Of a stretch of 64,000 nucleotides of DNA, positions 26,638 to 34,908 are shown in pieces. The stretch is from Ulvibacterium sp. Lineage in GTDB: Bacteria > Bacteroidota > Bacteroidia > Flavobacteriales > Flavobacteriaceae. Each line of letters opens with the position of its first letter. Position 1 is the first letter of the stretch. Below the pieces are notes generated by a model. The model had not been told where the DNA came from and ran no database searches. It worked only from the letters and a program-made list of their open reading frames with translations. The position numbers were made by a program, and so were the translations under genes. The stretch covers positions 543,201-607,200 of the forward strand of contig NZ_JANQOO010000020.1 of the NCBI RefSeq assembly GCF_028285715.1, written 5' to 3'.

Positions 26638-28395
26638 ATGAAAAGACCAATTCGGTATATATTGCTTTTTTGTACCATCTATTTGTGGCCTGCGTCGTCC
26701 ATAGCACAGCAAAGGGAGAGCCCGAATATAGTTCTAATTATTACGGACGATCAGGGCTATGGCGATTTAGGTGTTACGGGTAACCCTCACGTGAAAACAC
26801 CTACCTTGGATGCTTTTGCCAGGGAAAGTGTACGCTTCACCAATTTTTACGTTTCCCCGGTCTGCGCCCCCACAAGGGCCAGTTTAATGACAGGAAGGTA
26901 TTCCTTACGTACCGGGATTAGGGACACCTATAACGGCGGAGCCATAATGGCCTCCAATGAGGTAACGATTGCCGAGATGCTAAAACAGGCAGACTACCGA
27001 ACCGGGATTTTTGGGAAATGGCATTTGGGGGATAATTATCCCAGCAGGCCACAGGACCAGGGTTTTGATGAGTCCGTTATCCATTTGGCCGGCGGTATGG
27101 GGCAAGTAGGGGATTTTACTACTTACTTTAAAGGCGATCGGAGTTATTTTGATCCCGTTCTATGGCATAATGGTAAACAGGAGGCGTACACAGGGTATTG
27201 TAGCGATATTTTTACGAATCAAGCAATTCGTTTTATAGAAAAGAGCAAATCTGGTCCTTTCTTCTGCTATCTTTCCTTTAATGCCCCGCATACACCTTTG
27301 CAGGTTCCGCAGGAATACTATGACAGGTATAAGGACATTGATCCTTCTTCAGGATTTGAAAATGATAACCGACCCTTTGTGGAGATGACCGAAAAGGACA
27401 AAGAAGATGCCCGAAAGGTCTATGCCATGGTCAGTAATATTGATGATAACTTGACCCGATTGTTTCAAAAACTGAAAGAGCTAAAACTTGAAAAGAATAC
27501 GATCGTTATCTTCATGACCGATAATGGTCCGCAACAGGTACGCTACGTTGCGGGAATGAAGGGGAGAAAAGGCAGTGTTTACCGCGGAGGGGTAAGAGTC
27601 CCTTTTTACCTTCGATATCCTGGAAAAATAAAAGGAAATCGGGATATAGCGACCATGGCAGCCCACATAGATGTGCTTCCTACATTATCTGAACTATGCA
27701 ACCTAAAGAGCCCCGAAGACAGAAAATTGGATGGGCGAAGCCTTTTACCTCTAATCCAGAAAAAAGCAGGTTGGCAAGAGCGACCACTTTTTTTCTACTG
27801 GACCAGGAAATATCCCGTACGGTATATGAATATGGCGCTACAACAAGGACCCTATAAGTTGGTCGCCCAGACGAATTTCGATGCCTCGCCCAAGGATTTT
27901 GAACTGTACCATATTTTGAACGATCCCTACGAGCAACATAATTTGGCAACGGAAAATACGACCACGGTAGAGAACCTTAAAACCGAGATGGACAAAACGT
28001 ACAAGGAGTTGATAGGCTCAAAGAACCTGTTGAATCCTCCGCCAATTGTAGTGGGAACCCAGAATGAGAATCCTATTTTTTTGAACAGGAACGACGCCGG
28101 CGGAGAGCGCGGTATTTGGAATCAAGAGGAAGTTTTTGGAAAATGGAACGTAGTACTGACGGAGGGGTTATATAACATAAAATTCAAGTTTGTGCAGCCC
28201 GTACAAAAAGGAGGCACCATGTTTTTGGAGACGGGCTCTTTGGTAAGTTCCATGGAAAACGATACGGACGGGATGGATAGTTTGGAAATGACAGGTGTGT
28301 CTCTACCGGATATGAAATGTGATCTGATTCCTTTCTATGCCATTGATGGCAGGCACATATTCCCTTTTTGGGTAGAAATGGAGCGCATTCAGTAA
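26638..28395 (+). CDS. Formylglycine-dependent sulfatase (S1 family)
   Basis: A 585-residue secreted sulfatase (signal peptide through SIAQQ). The catalytic motif CAPTR starts at C76, which must be converted to formylglycine by a modifying enzyme not seen here. The first metal-binding motif is NIVLIITDDQGYGDLG; the second is MTDNGPQQ. After the ~470-residue alkaline phosphatase-like core an extra ~110 residues form a probable beta-rich domain (NIKFKFVQPVQKGGTMFLETGSL). It removes sulfate esters, most likely from a marine polysaccharide or its oligosaccharides. Directly follows the BNR propeller gene in one operon. Confidence 0.95.
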   Translation: MKRPIRYILLFCTIYLWPASSIAQQRESPNIVLIITDDQGYGDLGVTGNPHVKTPTLDAFARESVRFTNFYVSPVCAPTRASLMTGRYSLRTGIRDTYNGGAIMASNEVTIAEMLKQADYRTGIFGKWHLGDNYPSRPQDQGFDESVIHLAGGMGQVGDFTTYFKGDRSYFDPVLWHNGKQEAYTGYCSDIFTNQAIRFIEKSKSGPFFCYLSFNAPHTPLQVPQEYYDRYKDIDPSSGFENDNRPFVEMTEKDKEDARKVYAMVSNIDDNLTRLFQKLKELKLEKNTIVIFMTDNGPQQVRYVAGMKGRKGSVYRGGVRVPFYLRYPGKIKGNRDIATMAAHIDVLPTLSELCNLKSPEDRKLDGRSLLPLIQKKAGWQERPLFFYWTRKYPVRYMNMALQQGPYKLVAQTNFDASPKDFELYHILNDPYEQHNLATENTTTVENLKTEMDKTYKELIGSKNLLNPPPIVVGTQNENPIFLNRNDAGGERGIWNQEEVFGKWNVVLTEGLYNIKFKFVQPVQKGGTMFLETGSLVSSMENDTDGMDSLEMTGVSLPDMKCDLIPFYAIDGRHIFPFWVEMERIQ

Positions 28396-28448
28396 AAGTA
28401 CTGCGCCCTTTATTTTAGTGATTAAAGGAGCGGGAATGTATAAATCCC

Positions 28449-28456
28449 TAACTTTG
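28449..28456 (+). promoter_or_regulatory. Putative -7 element of hemJ promoter
   Basis: TAACTTTG matches TAnnTTTG exactly, 29 bases before the GTG start. A matching TTG 19-21 bases further upstream is not clear. Confidence 0.4.
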
Positions 28457-28485
28457 AACCTTAAACTTTAAAGCACAATTTTTCG

Positions 28486-29037
28486 GTGTCCGAATACTAC
28501 AACTATATCAAGGCCCTTCACCTTATTTTTGTAGTCACTTGGTTTGCGGGGCTCTTTTACATTCCGCGTCTATTCATTTATCACATTGAAGCATCTCAAA
28601 AACCATCCCCTGAAAAGGAAATTCTGGGTAACCAATTAAAATTGATGACCAAAAGGCTGTGGTATATCATAACTTGGCCTTCGGCGTTGCTTTGTACATT
28701 TTTTGCGATTTGGCTGTTGGTCCTAATGCCGGGATGGTTACAACAAGGTTGGATGCATATAAAACTAGCGTTTGTTTTTCTATTGTTCATCTACCACCTT
28801 AAATGCCACCAGATCTTTAAGCAACTACAAAGGGACGAAGTAAAATACACCTCAAGATTTATGCGTATTTGGAACGAAGGTGCCACCTTAATTCTTTTCG
28901 CCGTAGTCTTTTTGGCGATTTTAAAGAACACATTTAGTTGGGTATTTGGGTTGGTGGGTATTCTAGGCCTCGGTATTTTTCTTATGATGGGGATTAAACT
29001 GTATAAAAGGATACGGGAAAAAAATCCAAATGCATAG
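28486..29037 (+). CDS. hemJ: Protoporphyrinogen IX oxidase HemJ
   Basis: A 183-residue membrane protein that oxidises protoporphyrinogen IX to protoporphyrin IX, the step before ferrochelatase. The HemJ signature IKALHLIFVVTWFAGLFYIPRLFIYH carries the conserved heme-ligand histidine, Trp and Arg. Four to five membrane helices. It is often mislabelled CopD family. The start is GTG at 28486, the first in-frame codon that gives the conserved N-terminus. TAACTTTG at 28449-28456 matches the -7 consensus, and a TAAACTTTAAAGC leader follows. Confidence 0.92.
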   Translation: MSEYYNYIKALHLIFVVTWFAGLFYIPRLFIYHIEASQKPSPEKEILGNQLKLMTKRLWYIITWPSALLCTFFAIWLLVLMPGWLQQGWMHIKLAFVFLLFIYHLKCHQIFKQLQRDEVKYTSRFMRIWNEGATLILFAVVFLAILKNTFSWVFGLVGILGLGIFLMMGIKLYKRIREKNPNA

Positions 29038-29145
29038 ATTTCGAAATCGGGAAAAGTCGGATGTTACCTGTTGATAATCCGTTGAGGTTCGCCATCTAAG
29101 ATTTGGAATTTGAACGTTGAATTTTGCAATTTGAATCTTCTCAAA

Positions 29146-29175
29146 TTGCCCTTGGTGCGATATTTGCTAAATTTG
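29146..29175 (+). promoter_or_regulatory. Bacteroidetes-type promoter of the orphan kinase gene
   Basis: TTG at 29146-29148, a 19-base spacer, then TAAATTTG at 29168-29175. Both elements match consensus at the usual distance. The GTG start at 29192 is 16 bases after the -7 element. The region just upstream is rich in AATTTGAA-like words. Confidence 0.6.
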
Positions 29176-29191
29176 TTTAAACGCGGTATCT

Positions 29192-30640
29192 GTGTTCAAA
29201 AAACTCTCCCTTAGATCAAGAATCTTTGTGGCCATGATTCTCTTGGTAGTCATTCCCTCCGGATTGATAACCGCCGTGGCCATTTTTCAATATCGGGAAC
29301 AACGGAAGGATTATCATACGGAGCGGTTGGCCCGTAAGGAAGAACAGATCAAACAGAGTGTAAATTACACCCTTCAGAATACTACCTATCCCATTACTAC
29401 AGAGAATTTAGGGCTAATTTTTAAGGAAGACATCTATCAGATAGCGGATGTTCAGAACCAGAATTTCAATATTTATGATCTTTCCGGGGAGTTGATTAAA
29501 AGCTCAAGGCCAAAATTTGTAGTGGATTCGATAGCTATGTGTCTGGACGTGGAGGTATTGGATCAGCTGATAAAAAGTATTGACAAACGTTATATTGAGG
29601 AGAACTCAGCGGCTGGTGACGACTATCAATCCTCCTATACTTACGTTACCGACCTCAAATTTAAACCCATCGGTATATTGAACTTGCCCTACTTTGAGGA
29701 TAATTCTTTCTATGATAATGAACTTCAGGAATTCCTAATGCGTCTAGGAGGCGTATATCTGCTTATGCTAATCACGGCGATAGGCTTTGCCTATTTTGTA
29801 TCCAAATATACCACTAGATCCCTAGAGACAGTTTCCGATATGTTGGGCAGAACGGATTTGAACAAAAGAAACGAGAAAATTATAATCGATGATCCAAGCG
29901 AGGAAATTGAAAAATTGGTGACCTCATACAATGCGATGATCGACGAGTTGGAGCGTAGTGCGGCCAAATTGGCCAGGAGCGAGCGGGAACAGGCTTGGCG
30001 TGAGATGGCCAAGCAAGTAGCCCATGAAATTAAAAATCCCCTAACGCCGATGCGATTAAGTGTGCAGAGTTTTCAGCGCAAATTTGATCCCAAGGATCCG
30101 GATGTAGAAAACAAGATAAACGAATTCTCCAAAACCTTAATACAACAAATAGACACTATGAGTAGCATTGCCTCGGCCTTTTCGAACTTTGCCAAAATGC
30201 CAGCGCAGCAAAACGAGACCCTTAATGTTGTCACAATTGTGAAGCTTGCCTTGGATATCTTCAATGAGGACTACATTCATTTTATTTCCAACGAGGAGAA
30301 GATCATCGCCAAGTTAGATCGTACCCAACTCATCCGTGTAGTCACCAACCTGGTCAAAAACGCCATACAGGCCCTTCCTGAGGTTGAAACACCTCGTATT
30401 CTGGTCTCCGTATCTTCTGAGGGAGATTCCGTTAAGATTTCCGTGGCTGACAACGGGATTGGTATATCCGACAGTTTTCGGGAGAAGATTTTTGAGCCGA
30501 AATTTACAACAAAGACCAGCGGTATGGGCCTCGGCTTGGGGATGGTCAAAAATATTGTCGAAACATATAACGGAAGTATCGATTTTACCTCACAACCGGG
30601 CAAGGGTACGGTGTTTACGGTTAAATTCCCCAAGGCCTAA
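29192..30640 (+). CDS. NtrY-like sensor histidine kinase
   Basis: A 482-residue kinase with GTG start. Helix one (~13-32), a periplasmic domain of ~150 residues, helix two (~187-205), a HAMP domain, and the kinase core. Phospho-acceptor H278 lies in MAKQVAHEIKNPLTPMRLSVQSF, the NtrY-type H box. ATPase boxes are NLVKNAIQAL (N), VADNGIGI (G1), FEPKFTTK (F) and GMGLGLGMVKNIVE (G2). No response regulator gene adjoins, so it is an orphan here. Flanked by hemJ and a crotonase gene; what it senses is not evident. Confidence 0.92.
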   Translation: MFKKLSLRSRIFVAMILLVVIPSGLITAVAIFQYREQRKDYHTERLARKEEQIKQSVNYTLQNTTYPITTENLGLIFKEDIYQIADVQNQNFNIYDLSGELIKSSRPKFVVDSIAMCLDVEVLDQLIKSIDKRYIEENSAAGDDYQSSYTYVTDLKFKPIGILNLPYFEDNSFYDNELQEFLMRLGGVYLLMLITAIGFAYFVSKYTTRSLETVSDMLGRTDLNKRNEKIIIDDPSEEIEKLVTSYNAMIDELERSAAKLARSEREQAWREMAKQVAHEIKNPLTPMRLSVQSFQRKFDPKDPDVENKINEFSKTLIQQIDTMSSIASAFSNFAKMPAQQNETLNVVTIVKLALDIFNEDYIHFISNEEKIIAKLDRTQLIRVVTNLVKNAIQALPEVETPRILVSVSSEGDSVKISVADNGIGISDSFREKIFEPKFTTKTSGMGLGLGMVKNIVETYNGSIDFTSQPGKGTVFTVKFPKA

Positions 30641-30707
30641 CGTTTTCTTTTCGAAGATTAGTAGGGCAGTTAATTGGTTTCGTAGGAGGATTTTCAAGAT
30701 GGGTTGT

Positions 30708-30876
30708 CGGAACAATTTGGCGGACATTGTTCCGGAAACGAAATAGATCATAATCATGGTATACATAATCGGGAAGATTCTTTGGAAGGCAAGGATTGCA
30801 CCATTCCGAGTTATCTTGTTGGATTAACCATAATTATGGCTTTATTTTGACTTGACAGTTTTATTAATGCATTAAT
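30708..30876. promoter_or_regulatory. Cluster of inverted repeats before the crotonase gene
   Basis: Three elements: a stem with nine-base arms CGGAACAAT/ATTGTTCCG and a nine-base loop (30708-30734), the perfect palindrome CCATAATTATGG (30828-30839), and ATTAATGCATTAAT (30863-30876), which ends five bases before the ATG. The last two look like protein-binding sites, the first like an RNA stem without a following T-run. Confidence 0.4.
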
Positions 30877-30881
30877 TGAAA

Positions 30882-31664
30882 ATGAAGTATAAAAACATCA
30901 AAGTTGCAGAAGAAAATCCTGTTGCAATTGTTACCATCGATCGCCCCAAGAAATTAAATGCCCTAAATCAGGAAACCATTGGGGAGTTGAACGACGTCTT
31001 CAAAAATCTGGATACGAAAAAAGAAATAAAGGTAATTATCCTGACAGGAAGCGGTGAAAAAGCATTCGTTGCCGGGGCGGATATTTTGGAATTTGCTGAT
31101 TTCACGGTAAAGGAAGGGCACAATCTAGCTTCAAAGGGCCAGGAATTGTTATTCAATTTTGTGGAAAATCTTTCTACTCCGGTAATTGCGGCCATTAATG
31201 GTTTTGCATTGGGCGGTGGTTTGGAATTGGCCTTGGCCTGTCATTTTCGTGTGGCCAGTCATAATGCAAGGATGGGTCTTCCCGAGGTTTCATTGGGATT
31301 GATTCCAGGTTATGGAGGTACCCAACGCCTCCCGCAATTGGTAGGTAAGGGACGGGCCATGGAAATGATCATGACTGCGGGTATGATCGACGTGGAACGT
31401 GCCGTGGAGTTTGGCCTCGTCAATCATGTAGTCTCCCAAGAAGAGCTTTTATCCCATTGTAAAAAACTGGCGAACAAAATAGCGAATAACTCCTCTGTTG
31501 CCATAGCTCATGCAATAAAAGCAATAAATGCCAGTTTTAAGAATACTATTAATGGATATGCCGTTGAAATTGAAGCCTTTGGTACCTGTTTCGGAACTGC
31601 CGATTTTGAAGAAGGAACTTCGGCCTTTTTGGAAAAGCGAAAGGCCGATTTCCCAGGCGAATAG
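30882..31664 (+). CDS. Enoyl-CoA hydratase/isomerase (crotonase family)
   Basis: A 260-residue enzyme, started at the ATG at 30882 (a TTG two codons earlier is also in frame). Oxyanion-hole sequences AFVAGADILEF and ALGGGLELALACHFRVAS, and the catalytic glutamate in GLPEVSLGLIPGYGGTQRL, identify a crotonase that hydrates enoyl-CoA in fatty-acid or amino-acid breakdown; exact substrate cannot be read. Perfect palindromes CCATAATTATGG (30828-30839) and ATTAATGCATTAAT (30863-30876) precede it. It probably forms an operon with the secreted protein gene 19 bases downstream. Confidence 0.93.
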   Translation: MKYKNIKVAEENPVAIVTIDRPKKLNALNQETIGELNDVFKNLDTKKEIKVIILTGSGEKAFVAGADILEFADFTVKEGHNLASKGQELLFNFVENLSTPVIAAINGFALGGGLELALACHFRVASHNARMGLPEVSLGLIPGYGGTQRLPQLVGKGRAMEMIMTAGMIDVERAVEFGLVNHVVSQEELLSHCKKLANKIANNSSVAIAHAIKAINASFKNTINGYAVEIEAFGTCFGTADFEEGTSAFLEKRKADFPGE

Positions 31665-31683
31665 CATACCTTAAATCCTACTT

Positions 31684-33246
31684 ATGACCAAAAGAAAAAG
31701 TATTTCCTTTTGCTTTTTCCTGCTGTTTGCTTTGACCATCATAGCGCAGGAAATCCCCATACAACATGTACTGGGCGAAAAATATAACGACAGGTATAAA
31801 TATTCCAATCTTTTGACCATCGCCAAGGACGGTGAGGGGGGCTCTGTTCTCGTACGCTCCTACTATCAGGGCATTGTACTTAGACCCAAAGGATATTTTG
31901 TGGAACGTTATGATGAGAACCTTCAATTGGTTTCTGAGTATAATTACAAGCTCAAAAATGCCAATTTTGTGGATGGCTATGTACGTAATGGTCAGGTATA
32001 TCTTTTATTCTTGGACTATAACTATACAACACAAGCTTACGATTATACCATCCACCGAAGCCCAATTTCCGAATATCATTTCACCAAGGAAACCTTACTT
32101 TCCATTCCTTCCAAGGAGGTTAGAAATCCTTTGGATAAAAACTATTATAATCGAAATTTTTCCTCCGGATTTACTACTTCGGTGCTGTTTGATCAAACCA
32201 AGTCCGGTTTTGTGATTACGACCCATTTCAAAAAGGGAAAGAACAACAAACATCTCATCCATGTTTTTAATGCCAATTTAGAAAAATTAATGGAACACGA
32301 TTTTTCAGCTGAGGTTGAAGAAAAGAACTATGCATTTGAGAATGTTGCGTTTTCCAAGAATATGGATAAAGCTTTTGTAATTGGAAAATCCTACTTCAAA
32401 AAACGAAGGTTCAATGCCTTGGAGCGAAAATTTCAATACGAACTCGTACAGGTTTCCCGGGAAGGAGGTAGAACACAGACTTTTGATTCTCCTGGAAAAT
32501 TTTCAGAAGGTTTGATACCACTTGTCTCCGGAAACAAGATTCTATGCGTAGGGTTTTATGCAGACCGTAAAAACAATCGCTACAATGGCTTGGCATACTT
32601 TGAGCTCTTACCAGGAAACCTAGAGCTCGTAACCAAAAAGTATAACCCTTTTTCAGAACAATTTATGATGGACAAGTTTGGTCGTGATGATGATAAGGAA
32701 ATTAAAAATCTTGTCTTTAAAAACGCGACGATTAACCCTGATGGTTCCATACTTTTCAACGCAGAGGAGTACTTTATGACTTCCAGCGTTCAGGCCAATT
32801 CAAGTGGCGGGCGTGTAAAGATTGAACGTTTTCATCACAACGATATCGTAAGTGCAAAGTTGGACGCCCAAGGAGATGTGGTCTGGACCCGGAACATCAA
32901 CAAGTCCGAGGTTACCCAAGGTGACGGTGCCTATGCGTCCTATAGTTCTTATGTGCATGATGGTGACACCTATTTTTTCCTTAGCACCTCTTCGGAGAAT
33001 CCACAACTTTTGAGCGGGGAACGTCTTTTGTTCAAGCAGGGACTTAGTCGCAATAGAAATGTTTTTGTCATTAAGTTGGATGCCAAAGGCCAGATTAGCT
33101 ATGAAAAGCTCATCGATGATAAGGAAGCCCGTTTACCCTTAATGGTGTCCAAACCTTTGATAGATCAGTCAGATGATGCCTTATTGTTCTATGCCAAGCG
33201 GGGCTCCAAAAAACAACTTGCCAAGGTTTCCATTGAAGGACGTTGA
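31684..33246 (+). CDS. Secreted protein of unknown function
   Basis: A 520-residue protein with a signal peptide (FCFFLLFALTIIAQ). The rest is beta-rich, with repeated patterns of a strand followed by a charged turn (FVERYDENLQLVSEYNYKL, LIHVFNANLEKLMEHDF, NVFVIKLDAKGQISYEKLIDD), which suggests a beta-propeller. A small insert SSVQANSSGGRVKIERFHHND breaks one blade. No enzyme motif seen. It follows the crotonase gene closely; functional link unclear. I do not recognise a named family. Confidence 0.75.
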   Translation: MTKRKSISFCFFLLFALTIIAQEIPIQHVLGEKYNDRYKYSNLLTIAKDGEGGSVLVRSYYQGIVLRPKGYFVERYDENLQLVSEYNYKLKNANFVDGYVRNGQVYLLFLDYNYTTQAYDYTIHRSPISEYHFTKETLLSIPSKEVRNPLDKNYYNRNFSSGFTTSVLFDQTKSGFVITTHFKKGKNNKHLIHVFNANLEKLMEHDFSAEVEEKNYAFENVAFSKNMDKAFVIGKSYFKKRRFNALERKFQYELVQVSREGGRTQTFDSPGKFSEGLIPLVSGNKILCVGFYADRKNNRYNGLAYFELLPGNLELVTKKYNPFSEQFMMDKFGRDDDKEIKNLVFKNATINPDGSILFNAEEYFMTSSVQANSSGGRVKIERFHHNDIVSAKLDAQGDVVWTRNINKSEVTQGDGAYASYSSYVHDGDTYFFLSTSSENPQLLSGERLLFKQGLSRNRNVFVIKLDAKGQISYEKLIDDKEARLPLMVSKPLIDQSDDALLFYAKRGSKKQLAKVSIEGR

Positions 33247-33344
33247 TTCGCAATTACCTTCTCCACATCTTTTTTGTTAATTAACAAATCTGCATGATCT
33301 AATAATTGGATTTAATCCATAAATTTGGAATAAATCCAATTTAT

Positions 33345-34421
33345 GTGAAAGAAGAAGATTATATAAAAGGCCGTGGGGCCCAGCAAAACGTTCCCAACAG
33401 ATTTTTACGGCACATTTATGAGACCCGGGATGATTTTCTAGAATTTTGTCGCATTGAGGGTGAAGAAGCAGAAAATAGGAAGACCCAATATATTCCTATC
33501 TTTCCCAAAACCATTGTGAACAAGGTAACTAGTCCGGATGTAGGGATGATGTACTCCATGAACCCCTATCAAGGTTGCGAACATGGCTGTATTTACTGTT
33601 ACGCCCGTAATACCCATGAATTTTGGGGCTATAGCGCCGGACTCGATTTTGAACGCAGAATCCTGGTCAAGAAGGATGCCGCAAAATTGTTGGAGACCAA
33701 ACTAAAGCATAAAAACTGGAAGGCGGAGACCATAGTGTTATCCGGAAATACGGATTGCTATCAACCTGCAGAGAAGAAATTCAAGATAACCCGGGATTGT
33801 TTGAAAGTGTTCCTAAAGTATAGGCACCCCGTAGGAATGATTACTAAAAATGCCCTAATTTTAAGGGACTTGGATATCCTTTCGGAACTAGCAAAGAACC
33901 AACTGGTGGCTATAAACATTTCAATCACTTCCCTTTCGGAGGAAACCAGAAGAATTCTCGAGCCCAGGACAGCCACAATTAAAAGGCGATTAGAGACCAT
34001 AAAGGCCTTATCCGAGCACAATATTCCCGTAAATGCCATGTTAGCTCCCATTATTCCTGGAATCAATAGTCATGAAATCATGAATCTGGCTAAAACGGTT
34101 GCCGATTACGGTGCCCTGTCTTTTGCATTTACCGTGGTTCGCCTTAATGGAGCAATTGGACAAATTTTTACGGATTGGATAAAGAAAACCTTGCCGGATA
34201 GGGCCGAAAAAGTATTACACCAGATTCAACATTGCCACAACGGAACACTGAACGATAGTCGGTTTGGAATACGAGGTAGGGGTGAAGGTAAAATTGCCAC
34301 CCAAATCCATGATTTGATGCGTTTGGCAAGATGCACCTATTTTAAGGACAAACCGCCTTTTCCAAAACTAAATACAGGACTACATGAGATCTACAAGCAA
34401 GGACAGATGAAATTATTTTAG
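33345..34421 (+). CDS. PA0069-family radical SAM protein
   Basis: A 358-residue protein when started at the GTG at 33345; a TTG 13 codons earlier adds residues absent from the usual KEEDYIKGRGAQQNVPNRF start. The [4Fe-4S] cluster motif is CEHGCIYC (C78, C82, C85), inside SMNPYQGCEHGCIYCYARNTHEFWGY, typical of the PA0069/Rv2578c group related to spore photoproduct lyase. It should cleave S-adenosylmethionine reductively; the substrate is unknown. Stands alone. Confidence 0.9.
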   Translation: MKEEDYIKGRGAQQNVPNRFLRHIYETRDDFLEFCRIEGEEAENRKTQYIPIFPKTIVNKVTSPDVGMMYSMNPYQGCEHGCIYCYARNTHEFWGYSAGLDFERRILVKKDAAKLLETKLKHKNWKAETIVLSGNTDCYQPAEKKFKITRDCLKVFLKYRHPVGMITKNALILRDLDILSELAKNQLVAINISITSLSEETRRILEPRTATIKRRLETIKALSEHNIPVNAMLAPIIPGINSHEIMNLAKTVADYGALSFAFTVVRLNGAIGQIFTDWIKKTLPDRAEKVLHQIQHCHNGTLNDSRFGIRGRGEGKIATQIHDLMRLARCTYFKDKPPFPKLNTGLHEIYKQGQMKLF

Positions 34422-34497
34422 AAATTTTTCCAGTTTTTGTCCAATTACACTAGCGGGAATACGTCTTAAGCATATACTAAACTTTAAAAGAACAGTT

Positions 34498-34845
34498 ATG
34501 AGTAATTTTTTATTTTTATTTAGAGGAGGAGATAGGGCAAGAATGGAGCAATCTCCTGAGGCCATGCAAGAGCATATGCAAAAATGGGGCGCGTGGATGG
34601 GAGGATTAAAGGAAAAGGGACAACTTGTGGATGGTTTACCCTTATCCAAAGAAGGCAATGTAGTCCATAAGGCAGGAGAGGTGATAACCGATGGTCCTTT
34701 TGCGGAAGGTGCGGAAGTAGTGGGGGGGTATCTCATTGTTTCCGCGGATGGCCAAAATGAAGCCGTCGAGATTTCCAAGGGATGCCCCATTTTTGAGCAT
34801 GATGGAAATGTAGAAGTTCGGGAGATTATGTCCATGGATATGTAG
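34498..34845 (+). CDS. YciI-like DGPF-domain protein
   Basis: A 115-residue protein of the YCII/DGPF family: the signature ITDGPFAEGAEVVGGYLIVSADG is complete, and the N-terminus MSNFLFLFRGGD is typical. It lies 63 bases before an ECF sigma gene of the kind (ECF42) that is regularly paired with DGPF proteins, so it is a probable partner or target of that sigma factor. Its leader has TAAACTTTAAAAG seven bases before the ATG. Confidence 0.9.
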   Translation: MSNFLFLFRGGDRARMEQSPEAMQEHMQKWGAWMGGLKEKGQLVDGLPLSKEGNVVHKAGEVITDGPFAEGAEVVGGYLIVSADGQNEAVEISKGCPIFEHDGNVEVREIMSMDM

Positions 34846-34868
34846 TTCCAATAGCAGTCTATCCTGGT

Positions 34869-34895
34869 AAAGTCCGATTATTCTATTCGGACTTT
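34869..34895 (+). terminator. Hairpin between yciI-like and sigma genes
   Basis: Perfect nine-base arms AAAGTCCGA and TCGGACTTT around a nine-base loop, followed by CTACTTTT. It can act as terminator of the yciI-like mRNA or as an attenuator, since the sigma ATG begins only 13 bases after the stem. Confidence 0.55.
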
Positions 34896-34908
34896 CTACT
34901 TTTACAGT

